A DNA stretch of 16,480 bases from Entamoeba histolytica HM-1:IMSS (GCF_000208925.1 NW_001915101.1:7666-24145), one strand, 5' to 3'. Shown: positions 1 through 8,627, numbered from the stretch's first letter. Made by a program: numbers and translations. Notes: a model not told the origin generated them from the letters alone.

Positions 1-1217
1 GAAAATTCTGTTGACCACGCTACTTTCTTTGATGCAGTAAGAAAAGTATTAAATAAATCTTCTCCTTCTTCTGTTCCTGCTGCTCAATCAACAACTCCTG
101 TTAATGTCCCTAAAGCTGAAAATCAATTTACTTTACAAGGAAATAACTCTTCAACTGGTCTTTCTACTTCAACTCAACCAGTTACTTCAACAATTCCACC
201 AATGGCAGATGCTGTAAATATTCCAAATTCACTTCAACCAAAATGTGATGGAAGAAAAAATATCAATAAAATTAAAGCTAAAATATCTTGGTTACAAGTT
301 GAAGGAGAAAATGTTGTTGAATTTTGGAAATATTGGATGGATTCTACTCCTCAATCAGATGCCCTTGAAGTTGGTCAATCAATTCAATTTATGCTTGTTG
401 TATCAGGAAATACTGAAAAATTAAGTTGGAGAGTATTTGGACCTCAAGGTGCTTTAATTCAAAATATGGTAGATTTCTTTTGGAATGTTGGTGCACCTGA
501 TGAAGAAATTGATCATTTAAATAATTTAGGATGTCAAATTAATCCATCTGAAATTGGTTCTTGGATTGATATGAGTGTAATGAATGGTATGGATGGAGGA
601 TGGTTCTTTAAAGGTGATTTAGTTTGTGATGTGATTAGAGACACTGCTGATAAATGTGAATATGCTGAACGACTTATTACATGGGCTAAAGAACATGGAT
701 TAAATTATCTTTGTCAAATGGGAAGAGATATGGGAGCAACACCACCTAGACAATCAGAATTTAGATTTAAGTTAGATGGTGTTATTTCATCAAGAATGGA
801 TAAAGTACACTCTGCATTTACAACATTCGGATTTCCACCAATACCTGTTAACATTGTTGAAATATTAACCAATTTACCTCCAGTTTATACCTATTTCTAT
901 TTATGTGTCATAGTTAGTTCAGAAGGATTTGTTAAGTTTGTTATTATTCATTTCTTATTATACAAAATATATTAATCATTATTAGAATAAGTATATTAGT
1001 TCCAGCACCAAAACAAGATGTTGTTGATGCATTCTTATTTGCAATGAGTGATGTTAAGGATACTCATATTGCACTTCATAAAGACATTACAAATACTTTA
1101 GGAAATACACCATTATTCGTAGAATATTGTTATCTCAATCCTGGTTATGGGTATGAAGTATACAAAGAAGGGGCAGATGTACTCGTACATTATAATCTCG
1201 GTTCAGAATCACGATAA
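1..1217 (+). CDS. Unrecognised protein, 3' part of a gene with one intron
   Basis: The frame is open from the first base, so the true start lies left of the window. Exons are 1-935 and 986-1217, with an intron at 936-985 (GTTTGT...TAG). Without splicing the frame stops at 973-975. With splicing it continues 77 more codons to the TAA at 1215-1217, giving at least 388 residues. Residues 1 to about 66 are a Ser/Thr/Pro/Gln-rich linker. The rest is a globular domain with several Trp, Gly and Cys residues (for example EFWKYWMD, GGWFFKGD). I see no catalytic motif, signal peptide or membrane segment, and I do not recognise the family. The downstream neighbour is tail-to-tail on the other strand. 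It is certainly protein-coding because the spliced frame stays open; its function is unknown. Confidence 0.82.
936..985 (+). other. Intron, 50 bp, in the first gene
   Basis: Starts GTTTGT and ends ATTAG. It is phase 2: the split codon AA|A gives Lys. A nearer-looking TAG at 997-999 would put exon 2 into a frame that hits TGA within about ten codons, so the acceptor at 985 is preferred. Confidence 0.85.
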
Positions 1218-1260
1218 TCATTATTTCTCTCATTTCCTTATTTTTTATTTTTCAATGATA

Positions 1261-1266
1261 TAATTT
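1261..1266 (+). terminator. Poly(A)-signal-like TAATTT for the first gene
   Basis: TAATTT lies 44 bases after the stop at 1217. It matches the TA(A/T)TT motif seen near Entamoeba mRNA ends. It is close to the opposite-strand copy at 1272-1277, so the two convergent genes may end in the same 98-bp gap. Short motifs are common in such AT-rich DNA. Confidence 0.35.
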
Positions 1267-1271
1267 ATAGT

Positions 1272-1277
1272 AAATTA
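1272..1277 (-). terminator. Poly(A)-signal-like TAATTT for the tetraspanin
   Basis: On the minus strand TAATTT lies about 40 bases after the tetraspanin stop. It may be a cleavage/polyadenylation signal, but the evidence is only motif and position. Confidence 0.3.
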
Positions 1278-1315
1278 AACTATATAAAATAGTTAATAAA
1301 ATGAAAATTCAAATA

Positions 1316-2009
1316 CTATTCATTATCTGGATCAATAAAAGGTTCTGCATACAAGTCGTCTTCTTTCTGTTTATTTCTTAACTGATTTAATTCACCAATT
1401 ACCTCAATGAGATAGAAGACAAAAAATAATAATTGAAAAAGAAGATTAGAGAAGGTAGATTTTAATAATTTTTCATAACCAACACCTGTTAAACTATAAC
1501 AAGTTTCTTGAGAGTCTATTGATGAACCACACCCATATAACTTTAAAGTTTTCCATCCACAACAATTATTCTAATTTTAATGAATATTTAAATAAAAGAA
1601 TTAAAAAAAAAGGAAGAAAAGATAAAGAACAAACTTCATATTCAATGGTTATCATATTATCACTTCCCATTGTATCTAAATAATCAAATCTGATTGATGT
1701 TATTCCATAGAAACTTGTTATAATGAATAATAAGAAAGTTGATATTATAACACCGACTAACAATAATATAAGAAAGTATTTACCTCTTACACTAAATGCA
1801 ATAATACCAAATAGTCCAATGAAAATTTCACAAATCCCTACAATAACATTTGTTAATAAAAACATATATTTTGATGGTAATTTTTTTGAAGGTTGTTGTG
1901 TTGTTCCATTTGAATAAATTGTTGTTCCTATAAAAATAGAGTATAATGCCATAAAAATTATTAGTAAAGAAAAATAAACACGAGGAGTAATTCGTTGATG
2001 TTCTCCCAT
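1316..2009 (-). CDS. Tetraspanin family membrane protein (one intron)
   Basis: Exons on the minus strand are 2009-1635 and 1570-1316. Splicing gives 209 residues ending in a TAG at 1318-1316. There are four hydrophobic segments at about residues 12-32, 47-73, 76-98 and 166-186. A large extracellular loop (about 99-165) carries the tetraspanin signature CCG at 128-130 plus two more Cys at about 139 and 149 for the usual disulfides. This layout (short first loop, CCG in the second, short acidic cytosolic tail) is diagnostic. Tetraspanins organise other proteins into membrane microdomains and have no enzymatic role. The CCG motif lies wholly in exon 2, so an unspliced reading (147 residues, three membrane segments) hides the family. 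The gene is head-to-head with the acyltransferase gene, 136 bp apart. Confidence 0.88.
1571..1634 (-). other. Intron, 64 bp, in the tetraspanin gene
   Basis: On the minus strand it begins GTTTGT and ends TTAG after a pyrimidine-rich stretch. It is phase 0, between Glu125 and Asn126. Removing it joins three membrane segments to the CCG loop and the fourth segment. Confidence 0.87.
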
Positions 2010-2038
2010 AATATTATAATAAACTAAAAATTAAGAAT

Positions 2039-2048
2039 CTTAAAAACT
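2039..2048 (-). promoter_or_regulatory. TATA-like element of the tetraspanin gene (tentative)
   Basis: On the minus strand the sequence is GTTTTTAAGA, 30-39 bases before the ATG. It resembles the Entamoeba TATA-like consensus GTATTTAAA(G/C). Short 5' leaders are usual in this genus, so the position fits. No experimental support. Confidence 0.3.
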
Positions 2049-2084
2049 TTTTTAACAAAAAAAAAATAATAATAATAAAAATTT

Positions 2085-2110
2085 ATGTTATTAAAAAATG
2101 TTATTAAAAA
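2085..2110 (+). repeat. Tandem 13-bp repeat in the divergent promoter gap
   Basis: ATGTTATTAAAAA occurs twice back to back (2085-2097 and 2098-2110), 36 bases before the acyltransferase ATG. It lies in the 136-bp gap shared by two divergent genes. It could be a duplicated TATA-like element or simple slippage in A-rich DNA. Confidence 0.6.
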
Positions 2111-2145
2111 ACTAAAAAAGAAAAACAGAAAAAATCAAAGAAAAA

Positions 2146-3114
2146 ATGAAGTATAGTGAATTGATAAATAAAATATGTTGGGGATTAAAACTATATTTTG
2201 CGTATGGATTTTTAATGTCAATTTTCATACAAATTACAATATTATTAATTATTAATGTTATTATTTTACCAACATATATTTTATATCGCCCAATATATCA
2301 ATGGATATTTCAAAGAGTAACAGAAGTATATATGATGTATTTTCCATTAGTATTTTATTATATTAATGGTAATAGAATTTATATTTCTGGTGATAAATTC
2401 ATTGAAAATGTTAATGCTATTTGGATTAGTAATCATAGTCATTGGGTTGATTTTATTCCAGTTTGTTTAGTTGCTCCAAAGTGTGGTAGAATTGGTGCAA
2501 TGAGATATTTTATGAAAGATGATATAAAAAAGATTCCTTTCATTGGGTTTGGCTTTTATATGATGGATAGTATTTATCTTAAAAGAAACTTCCAATTAGA
2601 TCAACATCACATTAATGAAACATTTAAACGTTTTAGAAATAAGTATTATCCTTTCTGGCTTATTATCTTCCCAGAAGGTACTCGTGCAAAACCTGAAAAA
2701 GTTGTTGAAGCACAAAAATATTGTTTAGAACATAAATTACCTATTTATAATAATGTATTAAACCCAAGACATACAGGACTTTTTGTTGCATTAAAACAAT
2801 TAAGAAATGTTGTCCCTTATGTTTATGACATTACTTTAGGTTATCCAAATACTGTGAGTTTAGCTTCTTGTTTCTGTCCTGGTGAAGGTGTTAATATTCA
2901 TATGTATGTAAATCGTATTGACGTTAAAGAAATTCCTGAAGATGAGACTGAATTTAAACAATGGTTATGTACTATTTGGAAACATAAAGATGAATTAGTA
3001 GGTTATTATAAAGAAAATGGTCATTTTCCTGGAATTGAAGAATTGTATCCATTAAAATTTACATGGGCAGACTTTACTGGTTATATGAGTCAAGAATGTT
3101 TTTCATTACCTTAA
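2146..3114 (+). CDS. Lysophospholipid acyltransferase (PlsC/LPLAT family), membrane-bound
   Basis: 322 residues, intronless. The acyltransferase motifs appear in order: NHSHWVDF (96-103, the catalytic H-x4-D with His97 and Asp102), a motif II-like stretch around residues 134-147 ending in Arg147, FPEGTR (175-180, glycerol-3-phosphate binding) and the VVPYVYD block with Pro224. A strongly hydrophobic stretch at about 22-48 should anchor the protein in a membrane, probably ER. The pattern is closest to eukaryotic 1-acyl-glycerol-3-phosphate acyltransferases and lysocardiolipin acyltransferases (the AGPAT3-5/LCLAT1 side of the family). It would move an acyl chain from acyl-CoA to a lysophospholipid, such as lysophosphatidic acid. 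The precise acceptor cannot be read from the sequence. It is slightly shorter than most relatives, with no C-terminal membrane pair. Confidence 0.9.
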   Translation: MKYSELINKICWGLKLYFAYGFLMSIFIQITILLIINVIILPTYILYRPIYQWIFQRVTEVYMMYFPLVFYYINGNRIYISGDKFIENVNAIWISNHSHWVDFIPVCLVAPKCGRIGAMRYFMKDDIKKIPFIGFGFYMMDSIYLKRNFQLDQHHINETFKRFRNKYYPFWLIIFPEGTRAKPEKVVEAQKYCLEHKLPIYNNVLNPRHTGLFVALKQLRNVVPYVYDITLGYPNTVSLASCFCPGEGVNIHMYVNRIDVKEIPEDETEFKQWLCTIWKHKDELVGYYKENGHFPGIEELYPLKFTWADFTGYMSQECFSLP

Positions 3115-3128
3115 CGCAAACGAAGATT

Positions 3129-3134
3129 TAATTT
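3129..3134 (+). terminator. Poly(A)-signal-like TAATTT after the acyltransferase
   Basis: TAATTT lies 15 bases after the stop, followed by a T-rich run at 3158-3171. It matches the Entamoeba mRNA 3'-end motif in sequence and place. Confidence 0.35.
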
Positions 3135-3226
3135 ATCGTTATACTAAGATTTTATTCATTTTTTTTTTTTTAGAAATACTGAAAAACTCATTTTATTTAT
3201 ATCTAAAGAAGAATAAAAAAAGAAAA

Positions 3227-3240
3227 AATCTTAAAAAAAG
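3227..3240 (+). promoter_or_regulatory. Possible TATA-like element of the PH-kinase gene
   Basis: AATCTTAAAAAAAG lies 16-29 bases before the ATG at 3256. A similar CTTAAAAAAG string precedes the Rab gene at 8634-8644. It may be a TATA-like element, but A-rich leaders here make chance matches likely. Confidence 0.25.
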
Positions 3241-3255
3241 AGAAATTTCAGAGAA

Positions 3256-4695
3256 ATGTCAACTAATCATGTCGTCAAAAAAACTGGTTGGCTTGTTAAA
3301 GAAGGAGGAAAATGGAAGAGTTGGAAAAGAAGATTTTTTGTATTTGAACAAACAACATTATCGTATTACAAAGACCAATTAGTTTGTTTTTTTTTCATTT
3401 CTTTATATGAAATATTCATTTAAAAAAGTCGAACAAGTATTTAGAAATAGTTATTTTCTAAAATGGGTGAAATTCCTCTTGAATTAGCCACATGTATTGA
3501 ACCAGTAAGAAGATATAAAAAACATGACTATGTTTTTAAAATTGTTACTCCATCCAGAACATATTATATTAATTGTGCTGATGAAAAAGATATGAACGAT
3601 TGGATTAGTTGTTTAAAAGAGATATCTGATAGGATTAATGTATCATTGGATGTTTGTTATTTAATAATAACAAGAAAATTGATGAGATTATTTATGATAT
3701 AGAAGTCTGAAGATAAATATGTCAGTTCAGAAGATTTTGATATCATCTCACTTATTGGAAAAGGAGCATTTGGTAAAGTTTATTTAGTTAAAAACAAAGA
3801 AACACAAACACTATTTGCAATGAAAGTTATTCAAAAGAAACAAGTCATAGAACGTGATGAAGTACAACATTCCTTAGAAGAAAAAAATATTTTAGCAAAA
3901 ATAAAACACCCATTTTTAGTAAATTTGTATTGTTCATTTCAAACATCTGTCAACCTTCACTATGTAATTGATTATTGCCCTGGTGGTGAGTTGTATTCTT
4001 TAATGAAAAAAGAACAAACTATGAATGAAAAAAGAACAAAGTTTTATGCTGCTCAATTAGTACTTGCTTTAGAACATTTGCATAATCAAGGTATTATCTA
4101 TAGAGATGTTAAACCTGAAAATATTTTAATTTGTGCTGATGGATATATCCGTTTAACAGATTTTGGATTGAGTAAAATGGGTATTTCTGATAATTCAAAA
4201 ACAGCAACATTTTGTGGTACTCCAGAATATCTTGCCCCTGAGGTTATACAAAATGTTGCATATACTAATGCTATTGATTGGTGGGGATTAGGTGTTTTAA
4301 TTTATGAAATGTTATATGGAACAGTACCATTTTATGATGAAAACATTCAACGATTATATCATAACATCTTATATAACCAAGTTACGTTCTTAGAACATAC
4401 TGAAATTTCATTGGAATGTCGTGATATAATTTCTCAATTATTAAAGAAAAATCCTATTGAACGTCTTCATGAAACAGATGCAATTAAATCCCATCCTTGG
4501 TTTCACGACCTTCATTGGGATAATTTATTTGCTAAAAAAGTACTTCCAGATTATCTTCCTCAATTATCTTCACCTACAGATTTACGTTATTTCTATAAAG
4601 AAATAACTGAACAATCACTTTCCTTAGGAGGTGAGGTTGTCTCAAACGAATTATTTACTGACTTTACTTACTCTACAACGCAAAATCAACTTTAA
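3256..4695 (+). CDS. PH-domain AGC serine/threonine kinase, Akt/PKB-like (two introns)
   Basis: Exons 3256-3381, 3451-3651 and 3703-4695 give 439 residues. A pleckstrin-homology domain fills about 8-104, with the basic KSWKRRFFV loop (21-29) typical of phosphoinositide-binding PH domains and Trp93 in the final helix. The kinase domain starts near 120: Gly-rich loop GKGAFGKV (128-135), ATP-binding Lys150, catalytic YRDVKPEN (242-249, Asp244), DFG (262-264), and activation segment TFCGTPEYLAPE with the PDK1-type site Thr278. The tail has a hydrophobic motif FTDFTY (427-432) with the TORC2-type site Thr431. That order and both phosphosites match Akt/PKB, so it should be recruited by PI3K lipids to membranes and phosphorylate substrates there. 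The ATG at 3820 is internal and would lack the Gly-rich loop. The exact PH ligand is inferred. Confidence 0.92.
3382..3450 (+). other. Intron 1 of the PH-kinase gene, 69 bp, with tandem acceptors
   Basis: Donor GTTTGT at 3382, phase 0. TAG occurs at both 3442-3444 and 3448-3450. Using the first leaves AAA TAG, an immediate in-frame stop. Using the second opens the reading frame into the PH domain, so 3450 is taken as the true end. Confidence 0.83.
3652..3702 (+). other. Intron 2 of the PH-kinase gene, 51 bp
   Basis: Donor GTTTGT at 3652 and acceptor ATATAG ending at 3702, phase 0. It joins the linker after the PH domain to the start of the kinase domain. Reading through it meets a stop at its own final TAG. 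Confidence 0.88.
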
Positions 4696-4698
4696 TTT
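4693..4698 (+). terminator. Poly(A)-signal-like TAATTT overlapping the kinase stop
   Basis: TAATTT overlaps the TAA stop codon at 4693-4695. Overlap of stop and 3'-end motif recurs at 8483-8488 and is consistent with very short 3' UTRs. Confidence 0.35.
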
Positions 4699-4795
4699 AT
4701 TTCATTCATAAAAACGTTATATATTACATTAAAAAAAAAAAACAAAGAAAATTCCAGATTGAAAGAAGATTTTATTAGAAGTGAAAAGAAGATGT

Positions 4796-4806
4796 AAAAG
4801 AACTAA
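4796..4806 (+). promoter_or_regulatory. GAAC-like promoter element before the phospholipase B-like gene
   Basis: AAAAGAACTAA lies 21-31 bases before the ATG. It resembles the Entamoeba GAAC core element (consensus AATGAACT), matching at GAACT. Tentative. Confidence 0.3.
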
Positions 4807-4826
4807 TAAAATAAGTATAAACAACG

Positions 4827-6356
4827 ATGTTTGTATTAGCATTAATTAGTTTAGTTAGTGCAAGCACTTATTACTCTGTACTTCATAAGTCTGAGGGAAT
4901 ATATAAAGTAGTTCCTGGTAGATTTGCAGATGCTTGTGCTGTTGGATATTATGATGATACTATTCAAACAACAGGATGGGGACAATTATATATAAGAAGT
5001 AATTTCAAATTAGCAGAGACTGAACAATCTTATTGTTCAGGATATTTAGAAGCATATTTAACACACCACTATATGTATTTGTATTGGACTAATTACAAAG
5101 CAAATGAATATGAAAATGGTCAACCATCTAATACATTAATAAATAAAATGCAAGAACAACTTGATTTCTTTAAGACAGAATCATCAACTAATACTAATGA
5201 ATATTGGAGAAGACAAAAAGTTATTAAATACCAATTTAATGGATTAGTAGATGGATATATGGCAGCATCTCCTGCAGAAGAAGAACTTCCAGAAATTGAA
5301 CTTTATATGTTACTTTCAGTTGGAGATTTAGAAAATTTAAATGAGATTTATAAAACAGGAAAAGAACCAGAAACATCAATTGTTTATATGAGAAAAGCAT
5401 TTCCTGATAGAATTTATCATGAGTGTAGTGCATTAGTTCGTGCAGTAGGAGATGAAGTTTATTTTGCACATGGAACCTGGAGAGGGTATTATGCAATGTT
5501 AAGAATTTATAAAGTTTATGATTTGTTTTATGGAGGAAGAAGACTTAAAATGAGTTTCTCATCATCACCAGGACTTATTCATTCAAAAGATGATTATTAT
5601 ACTGTTAGTGCAGAAGATACACAATTATTTGTATCAGAAACAACAAATTCTGTTTATAATTCTAGTGTTTATGAAGATATTAATGATAAATTACTCTCAT
5701 GGCAACGTATTTTATCTGGTCTTTATTATGAAAAAACAGCAAAAGAATTTGTTGAATTAATTAAGGATTATAATTCAGGTACTTACAATAATCAATGGAT
5801 TGTTTTTGATGTAAACTCATGGAAAAAAAATAAAGCTGAATCATTATTCATTTGTGAACAAATGCCTGGATTAATGAAGTCTCACGATGTTACTGAATAT
5901 TTAACTTCAGAAGAAAAACAAAATATGTGGCCTTCATATAATGTTCCATTTGATAAAGAGATTTATTCTAAATCAGGGTATCCAACTGATCATGATGAAT
6001 ACACTTCTTGTAGTCGTGCTAAAATTTTTAATAGAGACGTTAAAAATGTTCAAACTATAGAAGATATGAAACATATTATGTTATATAATGATTATCAAAA
6101 TGATGAATTTTCTAAAAATGATCCAAAAGAATCTATTGCCTCTCGTTATGATCTTCGTGTTGATAGACCAAATGCTTTTGGAGCTATTGATGCTAAAATA
6201 GTTTCTACTTCAAACCCACATCTCACTTATGCCATTTCAGGACCAACTCATCAAGGACAACCAGTTTTTGAATGGACTCAACAATTTAAAAATGTTCATG
6301 TTGGAGTACCAGAAAAATTTGATTTTGATTGGGTGGAAATTAATGACAAGCAATAA
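4827..6356 (+). CDS. Phospholipase B-like protein (PLBD family), secreted or lysosomal
   Basis: 509 residues, intronless, with an N-terminal signal peptide (about 1-12, cleavage near VSA). The protein matches the phospholipase B-like family, which are Ntn-hydrolase-fold lysosomal proteins. Signature blocks occur in family order: WGQLYI (51-56), ECSALVR with Cys200, FAHGTW (213-218), NNQWIVFD (321-328), EQMPG (344-348), YNDYQND (420-426) and SRYDLR (439-444). In studied relatives the Cys before Ser-Ala-Leu becomes the N-terminal nucleophile after autocatalytic cleavage, so Cys200 is the likely processing site, giving chains of about 20 and 35 kDa. Members have been proposed to remove acyl chains from phospholipids; the true substrate here is unknown. 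Entamoeba copies are sometimes labelled laminin A family. The length is normal. Confidence 0.92.
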   Translation: MFVLALISLVSASTYYSVLHKSEGIYKVVPGRFADACAVGYYDDTIQTTGWGQLYIRSNFKLAETEQSYCSGYLEAYLTHHYMYLYWTNYKANEYENGQPSNTLINKMQEQLDFFKTESSTNTNEYWRRQKVIKYQFNGLVDGYMAASPAEEELPEIELYMLLSVGDLENLNEIYKTGKEPETSIVYMRKAFPDRIYHECSALVRAVGDEVYFAHGTWRGYYAMLRIYKVYDLFYGGRRLKMSFSSSPGLIHSKDDYYTVSAEDTQLFVSETTNSVYNSSVYEDINDKLLSWQRILSGLYYEKTAKEFVELIKDYNSGTYNNQWIVFDVNSWKKNKAESLFICEQMPGLMKSHDVTEYLTSEEKQNMWPSYNVPFDKEIYSKSGYPTDHDEYTSCSRAKIFNRDVKNVQTIEDMKHIMLYNDYQNDEFSKNDPKESIASRYDLRVDRPNAFGAIDAKIVSTSNPHLTYAISGPTHQGQPVFEWTQQFKNVHVGVPEKFDFDWVEINDKQ

Positions 6357-6380
6357 TCACAATTTTTTTATTTATATTTT

Positions 6381-6386
6381 TAATTT
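6381..6386 (+). terminator. Poly(A)-signal-like TAATTT in the 68-bp gap
   Basis: TAATTT lies 25 bases after the phospholipase B-like stop and within the 68 bp before the next gene's ATG. The 3' end of one gene and the promoter of the next must overlap here. Confidence 0.3.
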
Positions 6387-6424
6387 TTTAATTTTATAAC
6401 TTATTATTTATATTGCTTCTTGTC

Positions 6425-8485
6425 ATGACAAAGTTACCCCATTTCAAGTTGATCATCTTCTTCTATTTTGCATGGTCCTATGCGTTTACTCAAAATTTCA
6501 AATTTATTTCGACAAAACAAGCTGATCAATGTGATGGAATTGAATGTAACACATATGACAAGTTTTCATTTAAAAGTAATTATTTAGACTGTTCAAATGA
6601 TTCAGGGACAACACTCTTTGATGACTTGACATTTGACTTAACTCTCCCTCCAAGAGCATTTATTACATCACAAGAACTTTTGATGAATGTTTCAACATAT
6701 TATGATGTATATAGTCCACCAACTAAATTTGCATTATTAATTAATAATAATCCAACTCAATTCACTATATCAGCAGAAACATGGAATGATGAATGTGAGT
6801 CGTGTGTGATTAAAAAGGCATTTGTTCTTTCACCATTTGGAAGAACTTTTATCAATGGAACTAACTCAATGAAACTAATTGGATATTCCAATATTGTTTG
6901 TGTAAGTGAAATAGAAATTAACATATCATATCGTATTCTTTATCCTGTAATTACTCGTATAATTCCTAGTTTAGGTCCTATTGAAGGAGGAACAAATGTT
7001 TCAGTTATAAGTAAATTAATGTATCCAGAGTATCGTTATTTGTGTTGTTTTGATGAAGAATGTAACCCAATGTTACCAACAAAAGACGAAGAAGTAGGAA
7101 CATGTTTATCACCAGAAGGATTAAAGAAAGGAGATTCATTTATTTCAGTGAGATTTCAGGATTTTGGAATTGATGAGCATTATATTGTAAATAAAGATAT
7201 TGTGTTTACTTATTACAATATTACATTAGTAAATGCATCAATTATAGAAAATGCTGGGAGGTATTATTTAATGATTGGATGTGAAGGAATGGTAACAACA
7301 GAAGGTGCATTATGCAAAATTACTGATAAAGATAATTTAATAAATTCAACGATTTTAAAAGGAAAAGTTCAAGGTGGAAATGTGATTTGTATTTTCCCTG
7401 AAACATTTGATATTGAAGAAGAAGAAGGAAAAACATATTTAATAACAATTTCTATTAATCTTATTGACTATTGCAAACAACAACTTGAATTTGTTATTCA
7501 TGATGATTCACCACATGAATCACGTAGTTATTTAACTGTAATAGTTGTTGTTATCTTTGGAATATTATTGGTTGGAGTTGTTATAGGATTTTTAATATTT
7601 AATAAAGCAAAAAAGAAAACTGAAGATGGAGAATATATAAATCCAGATGAAGTTGTGTTAGAAGAAATTATGGGATCAGGAAGTTATGGAGATGTTTATT
7701 CTGCATTATGGAGAGGACAAGAAATTGCAGTTAAGTTAATTCCAACAAAAAATATGTTACAAGACAGTGTTCTTCAATTTACTAAAGAAGTCCAATTAAT
7801 GAAAAAATTAAGACATCCGTGTGTACTTCAATTCTTTGGAAGTGGGACAGATGCTAATTTTATTCTTATTGCTATGGAACTTATGAGAAGAGGGTCTGCA
7901 CATACACTTTTAATGAACAAAAGTCTTCCAATTAATTGGGAAAGAAGATTAAGAATGTTAAAAGATGCAGCAAGTGGAATGTTTTATCTTCACTCATTAA
8001 CGCCACCAATTATTCATTTGGATTTAAAGTCTCATAATTTATTAGTTGATGATAATTGGAAAGTAAAAGTAAGTGATTTTGGATTAAGTATGACATCAAT
8101 AGAAGGTCTTCATTCAAATTCTGTTTGTGGAACATTAGCCTGGACAGCTCCAGAGATGCTTAAAGGAAAACCAGTAAGTACAAAAGCTGATGTATATAGT
8201 TATGCAATTGTTATGTGGGAGTTCTTAGCTCGAGCTGATCCTTATCCTGATATTCCAAGATTCCATTTAATTGAAAAAGTAGGAGAAATTGGAATTAGAC
8301 CTGACATTCCTCAAAATAATCATATAGCATATTGTGAACTTATGCAACGATGTTGGGAAACTCGTCCTGAAGATAGACCTGATTTTTCTGAAATATTGGT
8401 TTACTTAGATGAGTTTATTAAAGAAGAAATAAATAAAAATCTTATTTCAGAAACTCCTTCTCTTTATGAAGAGGATGAAGAGTAA
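6425..8485 (+). CDS. Single-pass transmembrane receptor-type kinase (TKL-like) with IPT/TIG-like ectodomain
   Basis: 686 residues from the ATG at 6425. The frame is open back to a TTG at 6413, but eukaryotic initiation and a good signal peptide (hydrophobic 8-20) favour the ATG. The ectodomain (about 21-365) is Cys-rich but lacks the CXXC arrays of many Entamoeba transmembrane kinases. Residues 174-194 (PVITRIIPSLGPIEGGTNV) look like the start of an IPT/TIG immunoglobulin-like fold. One membrane span covers about 369-392 and is followed by basic residues. The kinase domain shows GSGSYGDV (417-424), Lys437, HLDLKSHN (531-538, Asp533), DFG (551-553), APE (575-577) and RPEDRPDF near the end, a tyrosine-kinase-like pattern. 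HLD in place of HRD makes it a non-RD kinase. The likely role is surface sensing with cytosolic phosphorylation; ligand and substrates are unknown. Confidence 0.9.
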   Translation: MTKLPHFKLIIFFYFAWSYAFTQNFKFISTKQADQCDGIECNTYDKFSFKSNYLDCSNDSGTTLFDDLTFDLTLPPRAFITSQELLMNVSTYYDVYSPPTKFALLINNNPTQFTISAETWNDECESCVIKKAFVLSPFGRTFINGTNSMKLIGYSNIVCVSEIEINISYRILYPVITRIIPSLGPIEGGTNVSVISKLMYPEYRYLCCFDEECNPMLPTKDEEVGTCLSPEGLKKGDSFISVRFQDFGIDEHYIVNKDIVFTYYNITLVNASIIENAGRYYLMIGCEGMVTTEGALCKITDKDNLINSTILKGKVQGGNVICIFPETFDIEEEEGKTYLITISINLIDYCKQQLEFVIHDDSPHESRSYLTVIVVVIFGILLVGVVIGFLIFNKAKKKTEDGEYINPDEVVLEEIMGSGSYGDVYSALWRGQEIAVKLIPTKNMLQDSVLQFTKEVQLMKKLRHPCVLQFFGSGTDANFILIAMELMRRGSAHTLLMNKSLPINWERRLRMLKDAASGMFYLHSLTPPIIHLDLKSHNLLVDDNWKVKVSDFGLSMTSIEGLHSNSVCGTLAWTAPEMLKGKPVSTKADVYSYAIVMWEFLARADPYPDIPRFHLIEKVGEIGIRPDIPQNNHIAYCELMQRCWETRPEDRPDFSEILVYLDEFIKEEINKNLISETPSLYEEDEE

Positions 8486-8488
8486 TTT
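8483..8488 (+). terminator. Poly(A)-signal-like TAATTT overlapping the receptor-kinase stop
   Basis: TAATTT overlaps the stop codon at 8483-8485, as in the PH-kinase gene. It matches the Entamoeba 3'-end motif. Confidence 0.35.
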
Positions 8489-8627
8489 ATTGCTTGTCAT
8501 AATAATACTATTTTTATAATTTTTGTTTAATAAAATTATTTCATAGTTTTTTTGATAGAAAAAAATCTTAAATGATTATAAGATAGTTTATTTTTATTAA
8601 AAATATAATAAATATATAGTAAAAAAA

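Noticed and set aside
1723..1917. Plus-strand 64-codon frame
   Set aside because: It is antisense to the tetraspanin exon, without recognisable content.
3820..4695. Kinase gene starting at the ATG at 3820
   Set aside because: It would lack the Gly-rich loop, which lies in the same open frame upstream and joins to a PH domain through two canonical introns.
5236..5496. Minus-strand 86-codon frame
   Set aside because: It is antisense to the phospholipase B-like gene and Leu/His-rich, as expected of a shadow frame.
6413..6424. TTG at 6413 as start of the transmembrane kinase
   Set aside because: Nuclear eukaryotic genes start with ATG. The ATG at 6425 gives a clean signal peptide.
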